Shown here piece by piece: positions 24,149 through 31,733 of a stretch of DNA of 39,639 nt. Source of the DNA: JANQGH01 sp039819285 (GTDB lineage: Bacteria; Pseudomonadota; Alphaproteobacteria; DSM-16000; Inquilinaceae). A program made the position numbers and the translations under genes. The stretch spans positions 1 through 39,639 of the forward strand of contig JBCBSH010000010.1 in the NCBI GenBank assembly GCA_039819285.1, written 5' to 3'. The notes below the pieces were generated by a model that did not search any database, was not told the origin of the DNA, and saw nothing but the letters and a program-made list of their open reading frames with translations. The stretch's first letter is position 1; each line of letters starts with the position of its first letter.

Positions 24149-24888
24149 TGGGCGAAGCGATTTGGGCGACTTGGTTCGATCTGCCAGAGGTGGAGGCCGA
24201 TGACCATCTCGCCTGGCTTCATGGCACGCACCTGCCGGCGATTTTGGCCCGTCCCGGTTTCGGCTGGGCCGCGACCTACCGGAACAGCGGTGGCGGCGCC
24301 CATATGGACAAGATCGCCGACGGCCTCGCCCGACCGGGAGAAGACGAGGTACCCGGCGGCCGGGACTATGTGGTCCTGGTCGGCGCGCCGGATGTGGAGC
24401 TGTTCTTCAACCCGCGTGTCGATCAGACCGAAATCGGCATTGGCGGTGACAGGCTGAACCAACGGCGCGGCGCCCGAAGCGCGGTCTTCATCGAGCAGTC
24501 CTACGTCCCCGGTCCGGAAATGGCGACGCGGCCGAGGGGAGGGCCCACGGGCCCGGCGATCCAGTTTGGCAGCTTTCGCACTAAGACCACTGAGGATGAG
24601 TGGGATCTGTCCGCCTGGTACGGCCAGTATCGCCTGCCGGCGATGTCCGGCATGACCGGCTGCATCGCCACGCGCAAGCTGGTCGCTGTCGCCGGCTGGG
24701 TCAAACACGCGGTGCTCTATGAGTTCACCTCGCTTCAGCAGCGGCAGGAGCATTTTCAGGGCCACGAATCCCTGGCCTTGGACCAGCGTGTCTGGACCAA
24801 CAAGATCATCAACTACACCATCCATTCGCCCGGCTCGCCCGTGGTCGGCAGCCGTCTATGGCCGCCGGTCGCCGCTGACGCCGGATAA
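24148..24888 (+). CDS. Unknown protein, possibly a duplicated dimeric alpha-beta barrel
   Basis: 246 residues from the ATG at 24148, which overlaps the tctA stop by one base. I do not recognise the family with certainty. Two halves look alike: each has a WATWFDLP or LSAWYGQYRLP strand, a short Leu-Pro helix and a later aromatic strand (GFGWAATYRN; AVLYEFTSLQQRQEHFQ). That pattern resembles EthD or antibiotic-monooxygenase type ferredoxin folds, where two copies make one barrel. There is no signal peptide or membrane segment. Position inside the transport operon suggests an enzyme or lyase acting on the imported compound. Function is a guess. Confidence 0.6.
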   Translation: MGEAIWATWFDLPEVEADDHLAWLHGTHLPAILARPGFGWAATYRNSGGGAHMDKIADGLARPGEDEVPGGRDYVVLVGAPDVELFFNPRVDQTEIGIGGDRLNQRRGARSAVFIEQSYVPGPEMATRPRGGPTGPAIQFGSFRTKTTEDEWDLSAWYGQYRLPAMSGMTGCIATRKLVAVAGWVKHAVLYEFTSLQQRQEHFQGHESLALDQRVWTNKIINYTIHSPGSPVVGSRLWPPVAADAG

Positions 24889-24902
24889 ACGGGAGAAAAG
24901 CC

Positions 24903-25550
24903 ATGGCCCTGTTATCGATTCCCACCAACGAAGACGCCGATCCGGAAGCCCAGGCCCTGTTCGGCCATGCCGAAAAACTGATGGGGCGCGTGGCCAATGC
25001 CGTGCGCGTCGCGGCACATTCGCCAAAGGCGGCCCAGCCCCTGTTCGGCTTCCTGGTCGCCGCGCTGCGCTTCGAGATCACCGGCAACCTGGACCTGCGC
25101 ATCAAGACCCTCGTGATCTTGAAGACATCGATCCTGAACGGCTGTTCCTATTGCATCGGCCACAACACGGCGCTCGGCCGGTCGATCGGCTTTGAAGACG
25201 ACGAGATCGCCGCGATCGAAGGCGACTATCAGAGTTCCGACCGGTTTACTCCGGCGGAAAAGGCCGCCATGGCCTGGGCGGAGTACCTAACGGAGCGCAC
25301 CTATCGCCAGCATCCCGAGGCGATGCCGGAGTTGAAGAAGCACTTCAACGAGGCACAGATCGTGGAGATCACGATGGTCTCCGGCTTCTTTAACTTCTGG
25401 AATCGGTTCGTCGATGGGCTGCAAGTCGATCTGGAGGCTGAGCGCATGGTGGGCAACATCAAACGCTCGCGCGTCGTCGACCTCGATGAATATGTCGCCT
25501 TCATGCGCGATGGCTGGTGGCGCGAGGAGACGCGGCAGGCGGCCGAGTAG
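24903..25550 (+). CDS. AhpD-like carboxymuconolactone decarboxylase-family protein
   Basis: 215 residues. The core is the CMD/AhpD motif GCSYCIGHN (Cys81, Cys84, His87), the redox-active or catalytic site of this family. Flanking helices are LDLRIKTLVILKTSILN before and FTPAEKAAMAWAEYLTE after. Members are gamma-carboxymuconolactone decarboxylases of aromatic catabolism or AhpD-type peroxidases; a CxxC with a histidine three residues on favours the AhpD-like type. ACGGGAG precedes the ATG. It lies 14 bases after the previous gene in the tct operon. Confidence 0.88.
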   Translation: MALLSIPTNEDADPEAQALFGHAEKLMGRVANAVRVAAHSPKAAQPLFGFLVAALRFEITGNLDLRIKTLVILKTSILNGCSYCIGHNTALGRSIGFEDDEIAAIEGDYQSSDRFTPAEKAAMAWAEYLTERTYRQHPEAMPELKKHFNEAQIVEITMVSGFFNFWNRFVDGLQVDLEAERMVGNIKRSRVVDLDEYVAFMRDGWWREETRQAAE

Positions 25551-25593
25551 TCGTCGCGGGGCAATTCGCACAGCGCATCGCCCGGCGACTTTT
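25549..25593 (+). terminator. Possible intrinsic terminator after the AhpD-like gene
   Basis: AGTCGTCGCGGGGC pairs imperfectly with GCCCGGCGACT (one wobble, one bulge) and TTTTAT follows. The 17-base loop and bulge make it moderate at best. It may separate tctBA and the two following genes from the second oxidoreductase. Confidence 0.35.
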
Positions 25594-25661
25594 ATGCATT
25601 TCGCTTCATACCCGGCGGGGATCAGAATGATCGTTAACGAAAGGCGACGGGTTTCGGATCC

Positions 25662-26678
25662 ATGCTGAACGCGGCGATCTTTGGCTTGGGCTGGTGGGGC
25701 CGGCATATGGTCCGGCGCATGGCCGATTCCGAAAAGCTGCGGATCGCGCGCGCGGTGGATACCAATCCAGATGCGGCGGCGGACTTCGCGGCCGAGCACG
25801 CGCTGCCGCTGTCGGCGAACCCCGACGACGCCCTGAACGATCCCTCGATCGACGCCGTCATTCTGTGCACCCCGCATTCGATGCACACGCGCCAGGTTGA
25901 GGCCGCCGCCAAAGCCGGCAAGCACTGCTTCTGCGAAAAGCCGCTGGCGCTGAACCGGGCGGATGCCGAACGGTCGGTGGCCGCCTGCCGTGCGGCCGGC
26001 GTCATGCTCGGCATCGGACATGAGCGTCGCTACGAGCCGGCCATGCAGGAGGTCGCGCGCCTTGTGAAGAGCGGTGCGCTGGGCACGATCATGCATGTCG
26101 AGTCCAACTTCAGCCACGACAAGCTGGCCCATGTCGCGCCGACCGATTGGCGGGCCTCGCCGTCCGACGCGCCGGCCGCCGGAATGACCGCCATGGGCAT
26201 CCATTTGACCGACGCCTATCTCAGCCTGTTCGGGCCTGTCAGCGACGTGCATGCCTTGACGGCGCGGCGCGCGCTGGACTTCGAGACCGGTGACGTGGTC
26301 TCGGTCACGCTGCGGTTCGAAAGCGGCGTCACGGGCTTTATCAGCGCGGTGTTGAAGACGCCGCTGTTCTTGCGGCTGACCGTGTTTGGATCGGACGCCT
26401 GGGTCGATGTGCGCAACCACACCCATCCAGATACGCCGGGACCGGTCACGCTGACGCTGCAGCGCAGCGGCGCTGACGCGGAGGTTCACACCTATGAATG
26501 GACCGACACGGTCAGGGCCAATCTTGAGGCCTTTGCAGACGCCGCCGTCGGGTCGGGCGACTATCCATTCACGGACGCGGAGAAGATCGGAAACATCGCC
26601 GTGCTGGAGGCTATCGCGCAGTCAGCCGCCAGCGGGCAGCCGGTTGCCGTGACGTCGAACAGCCGAGAGGCGGCTTGA
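25662..26678 (+). CDS. Gfo/Idh/MocA-family oxidoreductase (second copy)
   Basis: 338 residues. Rossmann motif AAIFGLGWWGRHMVRRM, dinucleotide-binding strand end in ARAVDTNP, and the catalytic CFCEKPLALN (EKP). The C-terminal domain holds AAGMTAMGIHLTDAYLSLFG, where the histidine is a usual proton-relay residue. It is clearly a different subfamily from the enzyme at 19055-20116, not a recent duplicate. Phthalate dihydrodiol dehydrogenases and many sugar dehydrogenases belong here. The ribosome-binding site is weak. TctC follows 68 bases downstream. Confidence 0.9.
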   Translation: MLNAAIFGLGWWGRHMVRRMADSEKLRIARAVDTNPDAAADFAAEHALPLSANPDDALNDPSIDAVILCTPHSMHTRQVEAAAKAGKHCFCEKPLALNRADAERSVAACRAAGVMLGIGHERRYEPAMQEVARLVKSGALGTIMHVESNFSHDKLAHVAPTDWRASPSDAPAAGMTAMGIHLTDAYLSLFGPVSDVHALTARRALDFETGDVVSVTLRFESGVTGFISAVLKTPLFLRLTVFGSDAWVDVRNHTHPDTPGPVTLTLQRSGADAEVHTYEWTDTVRANLEAFADAAVGSGDYPFTDAEKIGNIAVLEAIAQSAASGQPVAVTSNSREAA

Positions 26679-26746
26679 ATCTCCATGAAGCATCGCTGTG
26701 TCGTGCTCAAGAGGTTAGGTGACGATAAGAAAAAGGGAGGAACGAG

Positions 26747-27706
26747 ATGTTACGTCGTACATGTCTAAAACTGGCCGCGCTACTGGCCGCGACCGCCATG
26801 ACGGTGTTGCCGGCGGCGGCGCAGGAGGCTTATCCGGATCGGCCGATCACCATGATCCTGCCGTTGGGTGCCGGTGGCTCTCACGACATCAATGCACGGG
26901 TGGTGACCAGCATTCTGCCGACCTATCTGGAACAGCCGGTCGTGGTTCGGCTGATGCCGGGCGGCAGCGGCCAGATCGGCACCGCGGCGGCGGCGGAGTC
27001 GCCGGCGGACGGCTATACGCTGCTGTTCTCGCACAACTTCTTCGACCAGTTGCAGCACCATCTGGTCGATCTGCCGTACGAGCCTCTGGATGATTTCGTC
27101 ACCGTCGCGCGTTTGAATGCCGCGCCGCTGACCATCGTCGTGCGGTCCGACGCGCCGTGGCAGACGTTGGAGGAAATGCTGGACCATGGCCGCGACAACC
27201 CGGGCGAGCTGCGCTTTGGTCACAGCGGCAACTGGGGTGCGATCATGGTGCCGGGCGCACAGTTGATGCAGCAGGCCGGTGTCGAGGCGGCATTCACGCC
27301 CTACCAGGGTGGCGGCCCGACCGTCCAGGGTCTGCTGGCCGGCGATGTTGACTTCTCAATGATGTTCCCGGCCGTGATCGAGGCCCAGGGCGATGCCCTG
27401 CGTCCCTTGGCGACGGCGGCCGCCTCACGACTCTACGAGGACGTGCCGACGTTGGAGGAATTGGGCTATGGCGGCAATGTCAGCGACATGCACCGCATCG
27501 TGCTGGCGCCGGCGGGGATTCCCGAGGATCGGCTGGCCGTCTTGCGCCAGGCCTTCGTCGACCTGCAGGAAGACCGTACCTTCCAGCGCATGACCCAACA
27601 GTTGGGCGAGGACCCGTCCACGTTCATGACCGGCCAGGACTATGACGCGATGCGGCCGGAACTGAGCGAGGATTACCGGCAGCTGATCGAAGGGTTCAGC
27701 GGCTAA
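26747..27706 (+). CDS. tctC: TctC-family extracytoplasmic solute-binding protein
   Basis: 319 residues with a clear Sec signal peptide, likely cleaved after AAAQ (about residue 26). The mature start EAYPDRPITMILPLGAGGSHDINARVV is the classic TctC/Bug opening, followed by PGGSGQIGTAAAAESPADGYTLL and FTPYQGGGPTVQGLLAGDVDFSM. These proteins bind carboxylates, from citrate to aromatic acids such as terephthalate, and hand them to TctAB. GGGAGG upstream of the ATG is a strong ribosome-binding site. A long GC-rich hairpin follows the stop, which could protect the mRNA and raise the level of this abundant protein. Confidence 0.95.
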   Translation: MLRRTCLKLAALLAATAMTVLPAAAQEAYPDRPITMILPLGAGGSHDINARVVTSILPTYLEQPVVVRLMPGGSGQIGTAAAAESPADGYTLLFSHNFFDQLQHHLVDLPYEPLDDFVTVARLNAAPLTIVVRSDAPWQTLEEMLDHGRDNPGELRFGHSGNWGAIMVPGAQLMQQAGVEAAFTPYQGGGPTVQGLLAGDVDFSMMFPAVIEAQGDALRPLATAAASRLYEDVPTLEELGYGGNVSDMHRIVLAPAGIPEDRLAVLRQAFVDLQEDRTFQRMTQQLGEDPSTFMTGQDYDAMRPELSEDYRQLIEGFSG

Positions 27707-27714
27707 GGTGTTGC

Positions 27715-27741
27715 GGCGGCGCGCGTTGACGGCGCGCCGCC
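27715..27741 (+). terminator. Perfect GC-rich hairpin downstream of tctC
   Basis: GGCGGCGCGC (27715-27724) and GCGCGCCGCC (27732-27741) form a ten-base-pair stem with a seven-base loop, nine bases after the tctC stop. No T tract follows, so mRNA stabilisation or partial termination is more likely than full termination. Confidence 0.55.
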
Positions 27742-27766
27742 ATCCGACTGCACGAAAGAGAGCGTT

Positions 27767-28180
27767 ATGCCGACCGCCAAGATCATGACCATTGACGAGG
27801 TGCCGCTGGTCGACCGGGGCGACGGGGTCGCGACGACCTTGCTGGTCGGTACCGAGCGTGTCGGCAAGACCGCGTTCACCTCGGGCCTGACCCGGTTCCC
27901 GCCGGGTCGCGCGGCACCGGTTCACAGCCACAATTGCGACGAGATGGTCATCCTTTTGGAGGGTGAGGGGGAGGTCGAGGTCGACGGCATTACCAAGCGC
28001 CTGTCGCGCTACGACACCACCTATATCCCGGCCGACAAGCCGCACCGGTTCAACAATGTCGGCGACGCGGACCTGTTGATCCTTTGGGTCTATGGCGCCG
28101 ACCACGTGACCCGCACCTTCACCGACACCGGCAAGACGGTCGAGCATCTGTCAAGCGGCGACAAGGTGACACCGACCTGA
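27767..28180 (+). CDS. Small cupin-domain protein
   Basis: 137 residues, a single cupin. Motif 1 is APVHSHNCDEMVILLEGEGEV (His53, His55, Glu59) and motif 2 is YIPADKPHRFNN (His93), which together make a complete metal site. Cupins of this size serve as isomerases, dioxygenases or sugar-binding proteins. There is no signal peptide. It lies in the plus-strand catabolic run, followed after 17 bases by a dehydrogenase. Function within the pathway is unknown. Confidence 0.85.
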   Translation: MPTAKIMTIDEVPLVDRGDGVATTLLVGTERVGKTAFTSGLTRFPPGRAAPVHSHNCDEMVILLEGEGEVEVDGITKRLSRYDTTYIPADKPHRFNNVGDADLLILWVYGADHVTRTFTDTGKTVEHLSSGDKVTPT

Positions 28181-28197
28181 GCGGAGGGGCGACGACC

Positions 28198-29109
28198 ATG
28201 CCGGCGGATGTGGGCGTTATCGGGGTTGGCCAGATGGGTTCCGGCATCGCGCGCCAGCTTGCGGCCGCGGGGCGGTTGGCGGCCGTTTTTCACACCGATG
28301 CGGCAAGCGCGCGCTCTCTTGGCCTGCCAAAGTCGTTGATCGCGGCCACCGCCGCTGAGATGGCCAACCTGTGCCGCTTCGTCCTGTTTGTCGTGCCGGG
28401 CTCGGCGGAAATCGACGGCATCCTCACCGGTGACAGCAATCTTCTGGGCCAGATCCAGACCGGCACCGTGCTCATCGACCTGACAACCTCCGACCCGACT
28501 GAGACCCGACGATTGGCGCGGTTGACGCAAGCAGCCGGCGGGTCGTATCTGGATTGCGGCATGACCGGCGGCGCGATCGCAGCGGATGCCGGCACGCTGA
28601 CCCTGATGGTCGGGGGCGAGGCGGAGGCCTTGGACCTCGCGCGCCCCGTCCTCGATGTGATCGCGCAGCGGATCTTTCACCTCGGGCCCTCGGGCGCCGG
28701 GCACACGATGAAGCTGATCCACAATCTGGTCTGCCACACGGTTTTTCTGGCCACCTGCGAAGGGGCCCGCCTGGCCGAACAGGCGGGCCTGCCGCTGGAT
28801 CGCACCATCGAGGTCTTCAACGCGGGCAACGCGCGCAGCTTCGCCAGCGAGGTGCGCTTTCCCAAACACATCGTCAGCGGCAAGTTCGATGGCCGGTCAC
28901 GGGTCGCCAATCTGGCCAAGGATGTCGGCATGGGGATCGATTTGGCCGGCCGGCTCGATCAGCCGCTTGCGATTTCTCGGGCGGCAGACTTGCTTTTGAG
29001 ACAAGCGATCGAACAAGGCCTGAGTGACGAGGATTTCAGCCGTCTCTACCCGGCCCTTACGGACCTGATTGCGGGGGTATCGGACCGCGAGCGGGAGTTA
29101 GCGTCGTGA
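28198..29109 (+). CDS. 3-hydroxyisobutyrate dehydrogenase-like beta-hydroxyacid dehydrogenase
   Basis: 303 residues from the ATG at 28198, which has GGAGGGG upstream; the frame is open 38 codons earlier but inside the cupin gene. Cofactor motif VGVIGVGQMGSGIARQL, substrate motif YLDCGMTGGAIAADAGTLTLMVGG and the catalytic GAGHTMKLIHN (Lys172, Asn176) are all present. Family members act on 3-hydroxyisobutyrate, tartronate semialdehyde, glyoxylate, sulfolactaldehyde and similar short acids. The hydride acceptor cannot be read with confidence. Its stop is three bases from the end of a second, convergent member of the same family. Confidence 0.9.
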   Translation: MPADVGVIGVGQMGSGIARQLAAAGRLAAVFHTDAASARSLGLPKSLIAATAAEMANLCRFVLFVVPGSAEIDGILTGDSNLLGQIQTGTVLIDLTTSDPTETRRLARLTQAAGGSYLDCGMTGGAIAADAGTLTLMVGGEAEALDLARPVLDVIAQRIFHLGPSGAGHTMKLIHNLVCHTVFLATCEGARLAEQAGLPLDRTIEVFNAGNARSFASEVRFPKHIVSGKFDGRSRVANLAKDVGMGIDLAGRLDQPLAISRAADLLLRQAIEQGLSDEDFSRLYPALTDLIAGVSDRERELAS

Positions 29110-29112
29110 CCT

Positions 29113-29994
29113 CTAGCCCCGCTCGAAATTCGCGGCCCGCTCCATCGCCGCACAGACGGCGGACTGGTCCTCGTCGACATGCCCTTGCGCCACTGCGGCG
29201 TAATAGCTTTGCAAGGCGGCCTGATAGATCGGTGTCGGGCAGGACAGGGTGGCCGCATGTTCGCTGATGATCCGCGAATCCTTCAAGGGGATGGAGAAGT
29301 TCATGCCCTCGCGCCGATAGTCGTTGTCCGCCATCAAGGCGCCGCGCACCTCGAACATGGCGGAGCTGGAGCCGCTGCCGCTGATCACCTCATGGATCAG
29401 TTTCGGGTCCAGCCCGGACTTCATACCCAGCACCATCGCCTCGGCCGCGACGCTGTTGTGGACCAAGTTCAGCAGGTTTCCGACGAACTTCATCTTCGAC
29501 CCGCAGCCGAACGGGCCGACATAGTGCGTCTTCTTGCAAAAGGTCAGCAGGATCGGCTCGACCCGATCGTAAGCGGCTCGATCGCCACTGCCGAACGCGG
29601 TCAGCCCCTTGCGCAGGGCCATGATGCGGTTGCCGCTAACCGGGATGTCCAAGAGCGTGATGCCGCCCTCTGCCAGCCGCGCATGCGCCGCCTCCTTGTC
29701 GGCGATCGGCAAAGTGCTGAGTTCGACGACAACCTGACCTTCGCGCCCGGCGGTCCGGATGTCGTCCACGATTTCGGCCAGGACAGCGGCGGTCGGCAGG
29801 CAGGTGAAAAGAATGTCGGCCTGCCGGGCGACGTCCACCGCCGACCTCGAAGGCACCAAACCCTGCCTTGCCAGCGTCTCCAGTCTCTCGGCATCGAGAT
29901 CATATCCCAGCAGCCGAATGTCGGCTTTCAACAGGTTCTCGGCGATGGCGGAACCGAGAACGCCGAGGCCGATCATACCGATCGTGTCATTCAT
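29113..29994 (-). CDS. Beta-hydroxyacid dehydrogenase (second, divergent copy)
   Basis: 293 residues from the ATG at 29994; a GTG at 30012 would add six residues. Cofactor motif IGMIGLGVLGSAIAENL, substrate motif LLDIPVSGNRIMALRKGLTAFGSG and catalytic GCGSKMKFVGN (Lys169, Asn173). It shares the fold and motifs of the gene at 28198-29109, but the two differ throughout, so they probably act on different substrates or directions. It follows the Ldh2-type gene by 30 bases in a minus-strand operon. Confidence 0.9.
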   Translation of the reverse strand: MNDTIGMIGLGVLGSAIAENLLKADIRLLGYDLDAERLETLARQGLVPSRSAVDVARQADILFTCLPTAAVLAEIVDDIRTAGREGQVVVELSTLPIADKEAAHARLAEGGITLLDIPVSGNRIMALRKGLTAFGSGDRAAYDRVEPILLTFCKKTHYVGPFGCGSKMKFVGNLLNLVHNSVAAEAMVLGMKSGLDPKLIHEVISGSGSSSAMFEVRGALMADNDYRREGMNFSIPLKDSRIISEHAATLSCPTPIYQAALQSYYAAVAQGHVDEDQSAVCAAMERAANFERG

Positions 29995-30024
29995 GGTTGC
30001 TCTCTCGTGCACGCAAGTGGTCGG

Positions 30025-31080
30025 TCACAGCGGGTCGATACCAAGGCCGGCCGCGCAGTCGGCCAGCACCCGGTCCAGATCGGGGTGGATCGGGACCCCA
30101 TGCGCGCGCCGGTCCTCTGCGACATGGGCGGAACGTTCGCCGGGCAGCCGGATCTCGTCGACATCGGGCAGTGTCGGCGACGACTTCATCGCCTGCCAAA
30201 CGCCGTCGATCTGCCGCTTGAATTCGTCCACATCCATGAACGCCGCAATGTCGAGCGCCAGAATGAACTGGCCGGTATTGGTGACCGAACTGGCATCGGC
30301 GTTGAAATCGATCACGTCGCGGCCAAAGGCGGCACCGTTCAGCACGCTCGCCAGAATGCCGAAGGTCAGGCCGAGGCCGTAGCCCTTGGGGCCGCCGATC
30401 GGCAGCAGGAAGCCGTCGCTAGCCCGGCTGGCATCGGTCAGCGGCTTGCCTTCCTTGTCGATCATCCAGCCTTCGGGCAGCGGTTCGCCGCGCTGGGCCT
30501 TCAGCTTGACCTTGCCGTAGGCGGCGACCGTGGTCGCCATGTCCAGCACGATGGGCGGAAAGCGTTGAGACGGGATCGCGATGGCGATCGGATTGGTGCT
30601 CAACAGCAGCTCCGTACCGCCCCAGGGCGGCAAATGGTTGGCGTTGCCGACGGCGGCGTAAAGGCCGATCATGTCGTGCTCAAGCAACATGCGGACATAG
30701 AGCGAGGCGGGGCCGGCATGGTTGCCGTGATGCACGCCGACCCAGCCGACACCGCAGGTCCTCGCCTTCTCCACCGCGATCCGCGCCGCCTCGCTGACGA
30801 CCAGATGGCCCATGCCGTTGTCGCCGTTAAGAACGGCCATGGCCGGCCGCTCCTTGTCGATGCGGATGTTCGGCCGCAGGTTGATCCCGCCGGCCTTGAT
30901 ACGGCGGACATAATTGGGCAGGCGGAAAACACCATGGCCGTCCGAGCCCATGACGTCGGCCGACGTCATCAGATTCGCGACTGTGCCGGCATCGTCTGCC
31001 GGCAATCCGGCCGCAACGAGGGCTTGCATCATGAAGGATGCCAGCCGGCTTTTCGGCACGCGTCGAGGGGTCGTGGTCAT
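30025..31080 (-). CDS. Ldh2-family malate/L-lactate-type dehydrogenase
   Basis: 351 residues from the ATG at 31080; a TTG at 31113 is less likely. Family hallmarks are SADVMGSDGHGVFRLPNYV (His49 region), GVGWVGVHHGNHAGPASLYV and the late IGGPKGYGLGL. This NAD(P)-dependent family has an unusual fold and includes malate, sulfolactate, ureidoglycolate and 2,3-diketogulonate dehydrogenases; the exact 2-hydroxyacid is not deducible. A good promoter (31113-31142) and a dyad operator lie upstream. First gene of a two-gene minus-strand operon. Confidence 0.92.
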   Translation of the reverse strand: MTTTPRRVPKSRLASFMMQALVAAGLPADDAGTVANLMTSADVMGSDGHGVFRLPNYVRRIKAGGINLRPNIRIDKERPAMAVLNGDNGMGHLVVSEAARIAVEKARTCGVGWVGVHHGNHAGPASLYVRMLLEHDMIGLYAAVGNANHLPPWGGTELLLSTNPIAIAIPSQRFPPIVLDMATTVAAYGKVKLKAQRGEPLPEGWMIDKEGKPLTDASRASDGFLLPIGGPKGYGLGLTFGILASVLNGAAFGRDVIDFNADASSVTNTGQFILALDIAAFMDVDEFKRQIDGVWQAMKSSPTLPDVDEIRLPGERSAHVAEDRRAHGVPIHPDLDRVLADCAAGLGIDPL

Positions 31081-31112
31081 GGAGGCTCTTTCATTGAACT
31101 CAGTTTCGCTCA

Positions 31113-31142
31113 AATGTACTCATGAAGAAACGGGGTTGTCAA
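31113..31142 (-). promoter_or_regulatory. Sigma-70-like promoter of the Ldh2 operon
   Basis: On the minus strand TTGACA (31142-31137), an 18-base spacer and TACATT (31118-31113) form a good promoter, placing the transcript start about 25 bases before the ATG at 31080. The -35 box lies inside a perfect dyad. Confidence 0.55.
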
Positions 31143-31170
31143 TTTGACAAAATACGATCCTTTTTCATGA
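31120..31170. promoter_or_regulatory. Nested inverted repeats, candidate repressor operator
   Basis: The inner dyad TTGTCAATTTGACAA (31136-31150) is a perfect 6-3-6 repeat. An outer pair, TCATGAAGAA (31120-31129) and TTTTTCATGA (31161-31170), matches in nine of ten positions and is centred within two bases of the inner dyad. The inner form resembles GntR-type operators. It overlaps the Ldh2 promoter and lies between divergent genes. Confidence 0.5.
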
Positions 31171-31223
31171 AGGAATGGAATAAATGAGCGGAAAACTTCG
31201 GTCTGTTTATTAAGGAGAATGCA

Positions 31224-31697
31224 ATGGGATTGCGATTCATGGAACATATCTTGATCCTGACCGACGATGCCGAGGCGACGGCTGATTGGTGGTGCAAGTA
31301 TCTCGGCTTTCGGGAGGGCGACCATCCGGAGTTCGGCTTTCCTGTCAGATGGCTCTACATCGGTGACCAGGACGTGGTGCATATCGGTCAGCGGAACTTC
31401 TCCGAACACCAGAACGAGTACCTGAAAACGCCGGAGCAGAAGGCGGCGGCCAACGATCCGACCCTCGGTTCCGGGCGCATCGACCATGTCTGCTTCAACT
31501 GCGAAGGCATCGAGGAGTTCATTGCCCGGTTTGAGGCTGGCAATGTCGAGTTCAGCGAACGGCAGGCGCACAACCAGGCGCTGTATCAGCTATTCCTGCG
31601 CGAGCCGATCAATGGCATTAAGGTCGAGCTGAACTTCCCCGCCGAAGAGGCCGAACGCGCCGGCCGCGAGGCAGCCCGCACCGCCGCTGATGCCTAA
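31224..31697 (+). CDS. VOC/glyoxalase-superfamily protein
   Basis: 157 residues with the paired beta-alpha-beta-beta-beta modules of the vicinal oxygen chelate fold. Metal-site positions are suggested by MEHILIL (His8), VVHIGQ, RIDHVCFN (His) and IKVELNF (Glu). Members include glyoxalases, extradiol dioxygenases, epimerases and fosfomycin-type resistance enzymes. GGAGA before the ATG gives a strong ribosome-binding site. It is followed by a glutathione transferase gene after 36 bases, and the promoter should lie in the dyad-containing region upstream. Confidence 0.85.
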   Translation: MGLRFMEHILILTDDAEATADWWCKYLGFREGDHPEFGFPVRWLYIGDQDVVHIGQRNFSEHQNEYLKTPEQKAAANDPTLGSGRIDHVCFNCEGIEEFIARFEAGNVEFSERQAHNQALYQLFLREPINGIKVELNFPAEEAERAGREAARTAADA

Positions 31698-31733
31698 CCC
31701 CGCAGCAACCGTCACGAGGAAAGACCGTCTTTT

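Noticed and set aside
29179..31125. A 648-codon open plus-strand frame
   Set aside because: It lies opposite the beta-hydroxyacid dehydrogenase and Ldh2 genes, which have clear family motifs. Its own translation is Arg-, His- and Gln-rich with no recognisable domain; such frames are common in GC-rich DNA.
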